Shown piece by piece: positions 6,717-12,569 of a stretch of 12,569 nucleotides of DNA (within the stretch, counting starts at the first letter, position 1; each line of letters begins with the position of its first letter). Source of the stretch: Elusimicrobia bacterium CG03_land_8_20_14_0_80_50_18 (GTDB lineage Bacteria > CG03); contig PEUP01000078.1 in the NCBI GenBank assembly GCA_002780705.1, positions 480 to 13,048 on the forward strand. The letters run 5' to 3'. Both the position numbers and the translations under genes were made by a program. The notes below the pieces were generated by a model. It had not been told where the DNA came from, made no database searches, and saw only the letters and a program-made list of their open reading frames with translations.

Positions 6717-6745
6717 TTGACAGTCGCCCGGGCCTCATCTATAAT
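6717..6745 (+). promoter_or_regulatory. Perfect consensus sigma-70-type promoter upstream of fur
   Basis: TTGACA (6717-6722), exactly 17 nt, then TATAAT (6740-6745): both boxes match the consensus fully with ideal spacing. Transcription should begin near 6752, inside a Fur-box-like dyad, leaving a leader of about 50 nt with a Shine-Dalgarno sequence. A second TTGACA at 6706-6711 is too far from the -10 box (28 nt). Confidence 0.88.
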
Positions 6746-6749
6746 CTTG

Positions 6750-6766
6750 TTGAGAATCAATCGCAA
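6750..6766 (+). promoter_or_regulatory. Fur-box-like operator overlapping the predicted start site
   Basis: ttgagaatcaatcgcaa is an imperfect dyad: six of eight base pairs are symmetric around C6758. The left half tgagaat differs by one base from the Fur half-site TGATAAT. It sits four bases after the -10 box, where a bound repressor would block initiation, and the first gene downstream encodes a Fur-family protein. Autoregulation with iron as corepressor is the natural reading. Confidence 0.55.
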
Positions 6767-6800
6767 TAAGCGTTGAATTTTTATAAAGAGGGGGAAATAT

Positions 6801-7262
6801 ATGAACCGGGAGATAGAGAGGGCTTTCAGTTCCTATCTGAGAAAAAACGGCATGCGTGTGACGCCGGAGCGGAAGGCCATTTTGCGCGAGGTATTTGCTC
6901 TGCACAGGCATTTTGACGTCGAAGAGCTTTTTGATATTCTCCGCAGAAAAAAAACACGCATATCGCAGGCCTCGGTTTACAGATCCATGCCGCTCTTTGT
7001 GAAAGCGGGGCTCGTGATCAGAACCGCCGGAGCTGTGGGGAAAGTTGTGTATGAACATGTTTACGGTCATGAGCACCACGATCACATGTTCTGCGTTAAA
7101 TGCGGAAAGCAGATAGAGTTTAATGACGATAAGCTTGAGAAATTGCAGGTGGAGATTTGCCGGAAATACGGCTTTAATCCGGAATATCACAATCTGGAGA
7201 TAGACGGATTGTGCAAAAATTGCGCGAAGAATAAGCGGACGGGGGGAAAATATGAAATTTGA
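6801..7262 (+). CDS. fur: Fur-family metal-dependent transcriptional regulator
   Basis: This 153-residue protein begins with the winged-helix DNA-binding domain (about 1-85), with GMRVTPERKAIL at 17-28 and the recognition-helix segment QASVYRSM at 56-63. The C-terminal dimerisation domain has metal ligands HEHHDHMFC (90-98) and two CxxC zinc sites, C98/C101 and C138/C141. Family members repress iron-uptake genes when loaded with Fe2+; PerR, Zur or Mur relatives look similar, but the linked feoAB genes favour Fur. The start has a strong purine-rich Shine-Dalgarno sequence (6785-6794). The 3' end overlaps feoA by 11 nt, so the two are translationally coupled. The dyad at 6750-6766 suggests autoregulation. 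Confidence 0.92.
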   Translation: MNREIERAFSSYLRKNGMRVTPERKAILREVFALHRHFDVEELFDILRRKKTRISQASVYRSMPLFVKAGLVIRTAGAVGKVVYEHVYGHEHHDHMFCVKCGKQIEFNDDKLEKLQVEICRKYGFNPEYHNLEIDGLCKNCAKNKRTGGKYEI

Positions 7263-7482
7263 TCTTGTGAGCATGGAAGACGGTACCGGCGGGATTGTTT
7301 CAAGTCTTGACGGCGGCGAATTTTTCAGCGAGAAAATGGGAAACATGGGCATAGTGCCCGGCGCGGCCATTAAAAAAATTACAGGGCATTTTATGCGGGG
7401 GCCTGTGATTGTTAAGGTCAAAGACACTGAAATAGCCATCGGTTACGGCATGTCAAAGAAAATAATAGTGGAGGTGCAGTAA
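7252..7482 (+). CDS. feoA: Ferrous iron transport protein A
   Basis: This 76-residue cytosolic SH3-like protein is normal in length for FeoA. Visible features are a glycine-rich early part (DGTGGIVSSLDGG), the conserved MGNMGIVPGAAI turn (family: LxxLGLxPGxxI) and the closing strands PVIVKVKDTEIAIGYGMSKKIIVE (described here by its first and last parts at about 50-74). FeoA assists or regulates FeoB in Fe2+ uptake. It overlaps fur upstream and shares one base with the feoB start (TAATG), which indicates a tightly coupled fur-feoA-feoB unit. The Shine-Dalgarno run is ggggg at 7241-7246. Confidence 0.9.
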   Translation: MKFDLVSMEDGTGGIVSSLDGGEFFSEKMGNMGIVPGAAIKKITGHFMRGPVIVKVKDTEIAIGYGMSKKIIVEVQ

Positions 7483-9188
7483 TGAAAAAAATACTTCTGA
7501 TGGGGAATCCCAACGTGGGGAAGAGCGCCGTCTTTTCGCGTCTCACAGGAGTGGATGTCATCACTTCAAATTATTCAGGCACGACCGTCGCATACACCCG
7601 CGGCTGTATGCGGCTGGGAGGAGAGAAAGCCGAGATCATAGATGTGCCCGGAGTTTACAGCCTCTCCGCCGCGTCCAAAGCGGAGGAGGTGGCTCTGGAT
7701 ATGCTGAAAGAAGGCGATATCGTGGTGAACATTATTGATGCCACTCGTCTTGAGAGAAACCTTAAACTCACACTGCAGTTAATGAGCCGCCTGTCGCCGA
7801 TGCTTATCGTTCTCAATATGTGGGACGAGACAAAACACAGGGGCATTGAGATTGATGTGCCGAAACTTGAGGAGATATTGGGCGTTCCGGTCGTACCGGT
7901 TTGCGCGGTCACCGGAGAAGGAATAAGTGACCTTGTCGGCAGAATGGAGCAGTCCGGGGTGAGCGCTTTTGAATGTGATGTGAAAGACCTGTGGGCCGAG
8001 GCGGGCCGCATAGCCGGTAAATCGCAGAAGTTCTTCCACAGGCATCACACTTTTCTTGAAACCCTGGCGGACGCGAGCATAACGCCGTTAACCGGGATTC
8101 CAATAGCTCTGGTCGTAGCCGCGGTTTCTTTTAAGATTGTAAGGTTCATAGGCGAAGGGCTGATAGGATATGTTTTTGAACCTTTTTTTGAAAAATTATG
8201 GGGGCCGTTTATCGTCAAAGCGTTGGCTTTTCTGACCCCCGGCGGTCTTCTTCATGAAATACTCATAGGGAAACTCATAGACGGTGATATTGATTTCGTT
8301 CAGTCAATGGGGCTTTTGACCACAGGTTTGTTTGTTCCCGTTGCAATGGTGCTTCCCTATGTTTTTTCTTTTTATCTTGTTCTGGGATTTCTTGAGGATT
8401 CCGGTTATCTGCCCAGGATAGGCGTTCTGTCGGATAATCTGATGCACAGGGTCGGGCTTCACGGTCTTGCTATTATTCCGATGATGCTGGGCCTGGGCTG
8501 CAATGTGCCGGCCGCCATGGCCACGAGAGTGCTTGAGACCAGGAGAGAGAGATTCATCGCCGCGACGCTGATGGCAATCGCCATTCCCTGTATGGCGCAG
8601 ATAGCGATGGTCATGGGTCTTGTGGGGAATTACGGGGCTAAGGCTCTGGCTCAGGTTTTCGGCACGCTTTTTATTGTCTGGATCGCGCTTGGCCTTCTGC
8701 AGAATCTTCTGATTAAAGGCGATTCTCCTGAAATTTTTGTGGAAATCCCGCCCTACAGAATGCCCTATGTTAAAGTGCTTTTTGAAAAAGTTTTTATGAG
8801 GGTCAAATGGTTTGTGAAAGAGGCTGTGCCCTTTGTAATGCTGGGCGTGCTGCTCGTCAATTTACTTTACGCTCTCGGGGTTATAGAGTTTCTTGGTAAA
8901 TTGGCTGCGCCTGTTATCACCGGCATCATGGGCCTTCCCGAAAAAACCGTGGCGGCCCTGGTCGTGGGCTTTTTAAGAAAAGATGTCGCCGTCGGTATGC
9001 TCGCCCCCCTGGGGCTTTCAGTCAAGCAGCTCGTCATCGCCTCTGTCGTTCTGGCCATGTATTTTCCATGCGTGGCCACATTCGCGGTGCTTATCAAGGA
9101 ACTCGGATGGAAGGACATGCTCCTGTCATCGCTGATTATGATTGTTTCCACCTTATTGGTCGGCGGCGTATTGAATTTGATTTTGTAA
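7482..9188 (+). CDS. feoB: Ferrous iron transporter B (short form)
   Basis: This 568-residue inner-membrane Fe2+ permease has an N-terminal G domain: G1 GNPNVGKS (8-15), switch I NYSGTT (30-35), G3 DVPG (54-57), G4 NMWD (112-115) and a G5-like CAVTGEG. The membrane part has two Gate-type repeats; the first has LEDSGYLPRIG and GLGCNVPAAMATR, the second MYFPCVATFAVL, each with the conserved Cys next to Pro or Asn. At 568 residues it is much shorter than the classical enterobacterial protein of over 750; the region between the G domain and the membrane is compact and there is no C-terminal cytoplasmic extension. All key motifs are intact, so it is probably functional. The Shine-Dalgarno is GGAGGTG at 7470-7476. 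Confidence 0.95.
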   Translation: MKKILLMGNPNVGKSAVFSRLTGVDVITSNYSGTTVAYTRGCMRLGGEKAEIIDVPGVYSLSAASKAEEVALDMLKEGDIVVNIIDATRLERNLKLTLQLMSRLSPMLIVLNMWDETKHRGIEIDVPKLEEILGVPVVPVCAVTGEGISDLVGRMEQSGVSAFECDVKDLWAEAGRIAGKSQKFFHRHHTFLETLADASITPLTGIPIALVVAAVSFKIVRFIGEGLIGYVFEPFFEKLWGPFIVKALAFLTPGGLLHEILIGKLIDGDIDFVQSMGLLTTGLFVPVAMVLPYVFSFYLVLGFLEDSGYLPRIGVLSDNLMHRVGLHGLAIIPMMLGLGCNVPAAMATRVLETRRERFIAATLMAIAIPCMAQIAMVMGLVGNYGAKALAQVFGTLFIVWIALGLLQNLLIKGDSPEIFVEIPPYRMPYVKVLFEKVFMRVKWFVKEAVPFVMLGVLLVNLLYALGVIEFLGKLAAPVITGIMGLPEKTVAALVVGFLRKDVAVGMLAPLGLSVKQLVIASVVLAMYFPCVATFAVLIKELGWKDMLLSSLIMIVSTLLVGGVLNLIL

Positions 9189-9238
9189 CCCAACTCTGCA
9201 GGGTGAGGATAATCAGACAGTTTAAAGGTGAAGTTATT

Positions 9239-10684
9239 ATGGGAAATTTGAAAACTTATAGAGAAATGCTTGAAAGCGAAATCAAGGAAGTGGTGGGATG
9301 CACGGAGCCGGCGAGTGTCGCTTTTGCATTTGCCCGCGCGGTAAAAATTTTTAATGATAAATCTTCCCGCGGGCAAATGCTTTCTGATTTTAAAGCAGAG
9401 GTGACGGTTTCGCGCGATGTGTTCAGGAACATATCAACAGTGAGGGTGCCGGTTGTTAAATTAAAGGGCATAGAGCCCGCCGCCTCTTGCGGCATTTATA
9501 CGAAAGCCGCCGGATTTAATCCCTTTGAAAAATCAGGGATTGAGTCCCGGGTTGATAAAGCGGAATCCATAAACAGAGCCGAAAAAAATGTGATAGGCGC
9601 CTCGGGAGACGAATATTTTTACGATAAACTTGTTTTGGCTATTGGTTCAAATCCTATAATTCCCCCAGTGAAAGGGATTGAACTTGACAATATTTTTTCA
9701 GTCAAAAAAGATTTCCTCTATCTTTCGGATATGGTCAATAAACTGAAAGATGCACGGAACATATTAATTCTCGGCGGAGGATTCATAGGCGTTGAATTTG
9801 CTGATGAGCTCATTTCTTCCGGAAAAAATAAAAATATCTATCTTGTGGAAATGGCGGATCAGATTTTATCTTCCTCTTTTGATGATGAGTTTGCGTCTAT
9901 GGCCCGTGATATACTGGAAAAGAAAGGCGTGAAAATCATGACAGGCGTTAAAGTGAGCGAATTCCGTGGCGGAAAAAGTGTGGAAAAAGCTATTCTTTCC
10001 GACGGCAGTATCGTGGCTGTTGACGCGGTTGTGTGCGGAATCGGTGGGGTGCCCAATACCGAGCTTGCAGGGAAAGCGGGCATAGACATGGGCAGGGGCA
10101 AAGGTATCTGGACAGACGAATATATGAGAACTTCGGACCCCAGCATTTTTGCCGTCGGTGATTGCGCGGGCAAGAGAGATTTTTTCACAAGGAAAGACGC
10201 TCCGGTAATGCTTGCTTCCGTAGCGGCGGCGGAGGCCCGGATAGCGGGCGCTAATTTATATGAGCTGAGGGCTATTCGCCAGATCCACGGTACGATAGGG
10301 GCGTTTTCAACATATGTGGGAGGCTTGGTTCTGGGATCTGCCGGCCTGACCGAAAAGGCAGCGAAGAAAGGTAATTTTAATGTGGTAACGGGCCAGGCCG
10401 AAGTGACAGATAAACATCCCGGAAAGATGCCGGGGTGCTCAACCATAAAAATGAAACTTATTTTCTCAAAAAGCTCGGGTATTATTCTCGGAGGCCAGGT
10501 CGCCGGCAATTTTTTGGCGGGAGAAATAGTAAATATCATAGGCATGGCGATAGAGAAACATTTCACCGCCACTGAACTGGAAACTTTTCAGATGGCCACA
10601 CATCCGTATCTCACACCTCCTCCGACGAAATATCATCTAGTCATAGCAGCCCAGGATGCGCTGAAAAAGCTGCAGTCTGTATAA
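9239..10684 (+). CDS. Chimeric protein: UPF0597/CdsB-like N-terminus fused to a truncated FAD/NAD(P)-dependent disulfide oxidoreductase
   Basis: The 481-residue reading frame joins two unrelated families. Residues 1 to about 97 resemble the N-terminus of UPF0597/L-cysteine desulfidase (CdsB/YhaM) proteins: EVVGCTEPASVAFAFARA (17-34), the KAEVTVSRDVFRN segment (52-64) and KGIEPAAS (76-83). From about 98 the sequence is that of NADH oxidase/CoA-disulfide-reductase-like flavoproteins: YDKLVLAIGSNPIIPP (128-143), the NAD(P)-binding GGGFIG (179-184), SIFAVGDCAG, and the dimerisation domain to the C-terminus. The family's own first 75-100 residues, with the FAD-binding GxGxxG and the redox-Cys region, are missing. 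The start is ATG 9239, with AAGGTG at 9225-9230; an upstream extension would run into feoB. Whether the product binds FAD is doubtful. It is probably in the feo operon, 50 nt after feoB. Codons look more AT-rich than in feoB by eye. Confidence 0.72.
   Translation: MGNLKTYREMLESEIKEVVGCTEPASVAFAFARAVKIFNDKSSRGQMLSDFKAEVTVSRDVFRNISTVRVPVVKLKGIEPAASCGIYTKAAGFNPFEKSGIESRVDKAESINRAEKNVIGASGDEYFYDKLVLAIGSNPIIPPVKGIELDNIFSVKKDFLYLSDMVNKLKDARNILILGGGFIGVEFADELISSGKNKNIYLVEMADQILSSSFDDEFASMARDILEKKGVKIMTGVKVSEFRGGKSVEKAILSDGSIVAVDAVVCGIGGVPNTELAGKAGIDMGRGKGIWTDEYMRTSDPSIFAVGDCAGKRDFFTRKDAPVMLASVAAAEARIAGANLYELRAIRQIHGTIGAFSTYVGGLVLGSAGLTEKAAKKGNFNVVTGQAEVTDKHPGKMPGCSTIKMKLIFSKSSGIILGGQVAGNFLAGEIVNIIGMAIEKHFTATELETFQMATHPYLTPPPTKYHLVIAAQDALKKLQSV
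9518..9541. repeat. 7-bp inverted repeat at the fusion junction
   Basis: aatccct (9518-9524) and agggatt (9535-9541) are perfect complements with a 10-nt loop. They lie exactly where similarity changes from the UPF0597-like to the flavoprotein-like part (around codons 94-101). This may be a scar or a hairpin that helped a deletion, or chance. Confidence 0.5.
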
Positions 10685-10686
10685 TC

Positions 10687-10902
10687 ATGAAAATCCCCCT
10701 GGTCTATGACAACAGACTGAATGCCCCCGGTTTTGAAAAAGGCTGGGGTTTTTCCTGTCTGGTAGAAGCCGGTTCGCGGAGGATACTTTTTGATACGGGT
10801 GATGACGGCCAAAAATTAATTGGCAATTTAGACAAACTTTCTGTGCCGCCGAATAGTATAGATACGATAATTTTATCGCATGACCATTGGGATCATAATT
10901 GA
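10687..10902 (+). pseudogene. Truncated COG1237-type metallo-beta-lactamase-fold hydrolase (N-terminal remnant)
   Basis: Seventy-one codons encode the start of a metallo-beta-lactamase-fold protein: MKIPLVYDNRLN, the ILFDTGDDG strand-turn, and the metal-binding SHDHWDH motif, after which a TGA ends the frame. This pattern matches COG1237 hydrolases (annotated as dihydropterin-ribofuranosyl-aminobenzene phosphate synthase-like), normally well over 200 residues long. The remaining metal ligands and most of the fold are absent, so a hydrolase is not possible. The ATG lies 2 nt after the oxidoreductase stop, without a visible Shine-Dalgarno. Only 27 bases separate the TGA from the next gene, and no continuation is readable in any frame. 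The downstream gene lies in the same frame. A short functional peptide is conceivable, but a deletion remnant is more likely. Confidence 0.75.
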
Positions 10903-10929
10903 TTTTGCCGCAGTACAGGAGATAGAATT

Positions 10930-11424
10930 GTGATTTCCCAAGCATTGAATAACTATGCCGATGAGGCTCTGAAAAGAATGGGTGTTTTAGCCGGTAAAAT
11001 AGAGGGGTATGAAGAGCTCAGAAAAAAAGTGATCGCGGGATTGAGGAAGAATTATTCGGATACGGCAATCCGATGTTTCATTGAAAAAAAGAATTACGGC
11101 GCTTTACCTGATTCCGACGCCTATGCCCGGCTCACCGGACCCTGCGGCGACACGATGGAATTTTATCTGAAAGTCAGAGGGGGGCAAATAAAAAAAGTAT
11201 CGTTTACAACTGACGGCTGTGAGTCTTCCGTCGCCTGCGGTCAGATGGTTTCTGAGGAGATTACAGGCAGGTCTGCCGAAGAGGTTATGGAACTGACTCA
11301 GAAAAAAATACTTGCAGCAATTGGGAAATTCCCGGAAGAGAGTTTTCACTGCGCTCTTCTGGCCGTGAACACGGCCAAAGCTGCTGTCAGAAATTACAGG
11401 GAGAGAAAAAATGATAAAGGATAA
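10930..11424 (+). CDS. NifU/IscU-like Fe-S cluster scaffold protein with N-terminal extension
   Basis: This 164-residue protein has a NifU N-terminal-type scaffold domain at about 42-155. YSDTAIRCFIEKKNYG aligns with the usual first helix and turn of IscU/NifU, and cysteines in the three ligand positions are present: C72 in TGPCGDTMEF, C97 in TDGCES and C141 in FHCALL. The scaffold assembles [2Fe-2S] or [4Fe-4S] clusters for transfer to apoproteins. The TGPCGDTMEF variant replaces the common NPxCGD. About 40 extra residues precede the domain and form a predicted amphipathic helix; they match nothing I recognise. C103 is an additional Cys near the active loop. The start is GTG 10930, set by AGGAG at 10917-10921 with an 8-nt spacer. 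It overlaps yggS by 14 nt and lies in the iron operon, in line with a role for imported Fe2+. Confidence 0.83.
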   Translation: MISQALNNYADEALKRMGVLAGKIEGYEELRKKVIAGLRKNYSDTAIRCFIEKKNYGALPDSDAYARLTGPCGDTMEFYLKVRGGQIKKVSFTTDGCESSVACGQMVSEEITGRSAEEVMELTQKKILAAIGKFPEESFHCALLAVNTAKAAVRNYRERKNDKG

Positions 11425-12100
11425 TGTAAAAGCTTTGCTGGATGAATTGCCCGCCGGCGTCGGGCTCGTTGCCGCCGCGAAGACGCGGTCGGCGGAAGAG
11501 ATATCGGAAGCCGCGGCGGCGGGAGTAAAGATCATCGGCGAAAATTATGTGCAGGATCTTCTGCGTGTTTTTGATTCCGTCAAGTTTCCGGTCTCATGGC
11601 ATTTTATCGGGCATCTGCAGACCAATAAGGTCAAGCTGATTGTGGATAAAGTTGACATGATAGAAACGCTGGATTCTCTGCGGGTGGCTCAGGAAATAAA
11701 CAAAAGATGCACGGCTATAGGTAAGGTTATGCCGGCTCTCGTGGAGGTGAACATAGCCGACGAAAGCGCGAAAACCGGTATATGTCTTGCCAATGCCCTT
11801 AATTTTATCAAGTCACTCAGAAATTTTGAAAATATACGCGTTGAAGGGCTTATGACAATGGGTCCCCGCACGGCTTCCGGCGAAACAATGAGGCCGTATT
11901 TTAAAAAGCTGAAAGAATTGTTTGAAAAAATCAAAGAGATGAACATGGATGGGGTGGAGATGAAATATCTTTCAATGGGAATGACCTCGTCTTATATGGC
12001 CGCCGCGGAAGAGGGTGCCAATCTGGTGAGGATAGGCACGAAGCTCTTCGGGGAGAGATTGAGTAATGCGAAATCCGCCTGTGGAGGGAATTATGATTGA
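11411..12100 (+). CDS. yggS: Pyridoxal-phosphate homeostasis protein (YggS/PLPBP family)
   Basis: This 229-residue protein adopts the alanine-racemase-like TIM barrel that binds PLP without known catalysis and buffers free PLP and amino-acid/keto-acid pools. PLP-binding K24 lies in LVAAAKTRS; IGENYVQDLL (42-51) and WHFIGHLQTNK (63-73) are family signatures, and the phosphate-binding end has LSMGMTSSY and LVRIGTKLFGER. Length is normal. It is preceded by the purine-rich AGGGAGAG and starts inside the end of the scaffold gene; its own stop overlaps the NUDIX gene by 8 nt. In many bacteria yggS sits with division or proC genes, so placement after an Fe-S scaffold gene is less common; the PLP link to cysteine desulfurases makes functional sense but is inference. 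Confidence 0.95.
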   Translation: MIKDNVKALLDELPAGVGLVAAAKTRSAEEISEAAAAGVKIIGENYVQDLLRVFDSVKFPVSWHFIGHLQTNKVKLIVDKVDMIETLDSLRVAQEINKRCTAIGKVMPALVEVNIADESAKTGICLANALNFIKSLRNFENIRVEGLMTMGPRTASGETMRPYFKKLKELFEKIKEMNMDGVEMKYLSMGMTSSYMAAAEEGANLVRIGTKLFGERLSNAKSACGGNYD

Positions 12101-12569
12101 GAAAAAACCGCTTTTTAAATTTTGTCCGATATGCAGGACTGAACTGGCAGCTAAGGATATAGACGGAGTGGCGCGTCTTGCCTGTGCCGGCTGCGGCTGG
12201 GTCAATTATCAGAATCCCGTGCCTGTGGCTGTGGCCGCTGTCATCAACGGGCGCAGGGAAGTGCTTGTCACCCGACGGGCTTTTGAGCCGGCCGCCGGCC
12301 AGTGGTCTCTCCCGGGAGGATTCGTAGAGAACAATGAGCATCCCGAAGAGGCCTGTATCAGGGAGCTTCTTGAGGAAACGGGAATAAAAGGAGAGATTGT
12401 CCGTCTTGCGGGCATATACAGTTTCAGCAGCAGAATACACGGTTCTCTTCTTGTTATGGGTTATGAAGTAAAGCCATTGAGTGAAGAATTAAAACTCAAT
12501 AAAGAAGTCAGTGAGGCGAAATTCGCCGCTTACTCCGATATCCCCGAGATAACTTTCGCAAGCCATCAG
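12093..12569 (+). CDS. NUDIX hydrolase with N-terminal zinc ribbon (3' end outside window)
   Basis: The frame is open to the window edge, giving at least 159 residues. A small zinc ribbon (C11-P-I-C14 and C31-A-G-C34) is followed by a NUDIX domain whose signature box (76-98) matches GX5EX7REUXEEXGU perfectly, from GFVENNE through RELLEETGI. Zinc-ribbon NUDIX proteins include NADH pyrophosphatase-like and ADP-ribose/nucleotide-sugar pyrophosphatases; the NADH-pyrophosphatase SQPWPxPxS signature is not seen in the part present, where the residues after the box read GIYSFSSRIHGS, so the substrate is open. ATG 12093 has the Shine-Dalgarno GGAGGG at 12083-12088 and overlaps the yggS stop, so it belongs to the same transcription unit. 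Confidence 0.9.
   Translation, partial: MIEKKPLFKFCPICRTELAAKDIDGVARLACAGCGWVNYQNPVPVAVAAVINGRREVLVTRRAFEPAAGQWSLPGGFVENNEHPEEACIRELLEETGIKGEIVRLAGIYSFSSRIHGSLLVMGYEVKPLSEELKLNKEVSEAKFAAYSDIPEITFASHQ

Noticed and set aside
9068..9238. Longer start of the chimeric oxidoreductase reaching back into feoB
   Set aside because: It would overlap 121 nt of the clearly conserved FeoB C-terminus in another frame; ATG 9239 has a proper Shine-Dalgarno and fits the family N-terminus.
10900..10902. In-frame TGA between the hydrolase remnant and the scaffold gene as a selenocysteine or read-through codon
   Set aside because: The residues after the TGA do not continue the metallo-beta-lactamase fold (no GGL after HxHxDH), no SECIS-like stem is obvious, and the downstream gene has its own good Shine-Dalgarno and GTG.

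Overview
The window is about 12.6 kb of gene-dense bacterial DNA of roughly balanced base composition. It probably comes from an anaerobic or microaerophilic, poorly characterised Gram-negative-type lineage. The reasons are a ferrous-iron Feo system with a small FeoB, an NifU-like Fe-S scaffold, an anaerobe-type FAD oxidoreductase/COG1237 gene pair, an HldD-like heptose epimerase that points to a lipopolysaccharide-type envelope, and a lysine-repeat protein tail of the kind seen in histone-H1-like bacterial proteins. Elusimicrobiota or Omnitrophota would fit, but that is an impression; no rRNA or other marker gene is present to fix the phylum. There are no rRNA, tRNA or CRISPR features and no intact insertion sequence.

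Left part (1-4860): the 3' end of a Lys-rich protein and its terminator; nadE on the minus strand; a divergent gene for a REC + HD-GYP response regulator (cyclic-di-GMP turnover) that overlaps tail-to-tail with a minus-strand pair, a DMT/EamA transporter and a GT-C membrane glycosyltransferase with a C-terminal TPR-like segment. Two palindromic REP-like elements fill the gap upstream of the transporter gene.

Middle (4885-6663): a stand-alone tandem REC-REC protein and an HldD-like NAD-dependent sugar epimerase, each preceded by its own promoter-like sequence. In both, the -10 box lies only 6 nt before the ATG, which suggests leaderless transcripts; the transporter gene and probably nadE look the same.

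Right part (6717-12569): an apparent iron operon driven by one perfect consensus promoter (TTGACA, 17 nt, TATAAT) with a Fur-box-like dyad at the start site: fur, feoA, feoB, then a chimeric oxidoreductase gene, a truncated metallo-beta-lactamase-fold remnant, an NifU-like Fe-S scaffold gene, yggS (PLP homeostasis) and a zinc-ribbon NUDIX hydrolase gene that runs off the window. Spacings are short or overlapping and no terminator is visible. The logic would be iron sensing, ferrous-iron uptake and Fe-S cluster assembly in one unit.

The most unusual part is 9239-10902. The oxidoreductase has lost the N-terminal FAD-binding segment of its family and instead begins with about 95 residues resembling the N-terminus of the UPF0597/CdsB cysteine-desulfidase-like family. 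Directly after it, a COG1237 metallo-hydrolase gene stops right after its HxHxDH motif. This is either serial gene contraction, a novel in-frame fusion, or an assembly artefact; the sequence alone cannot decide.
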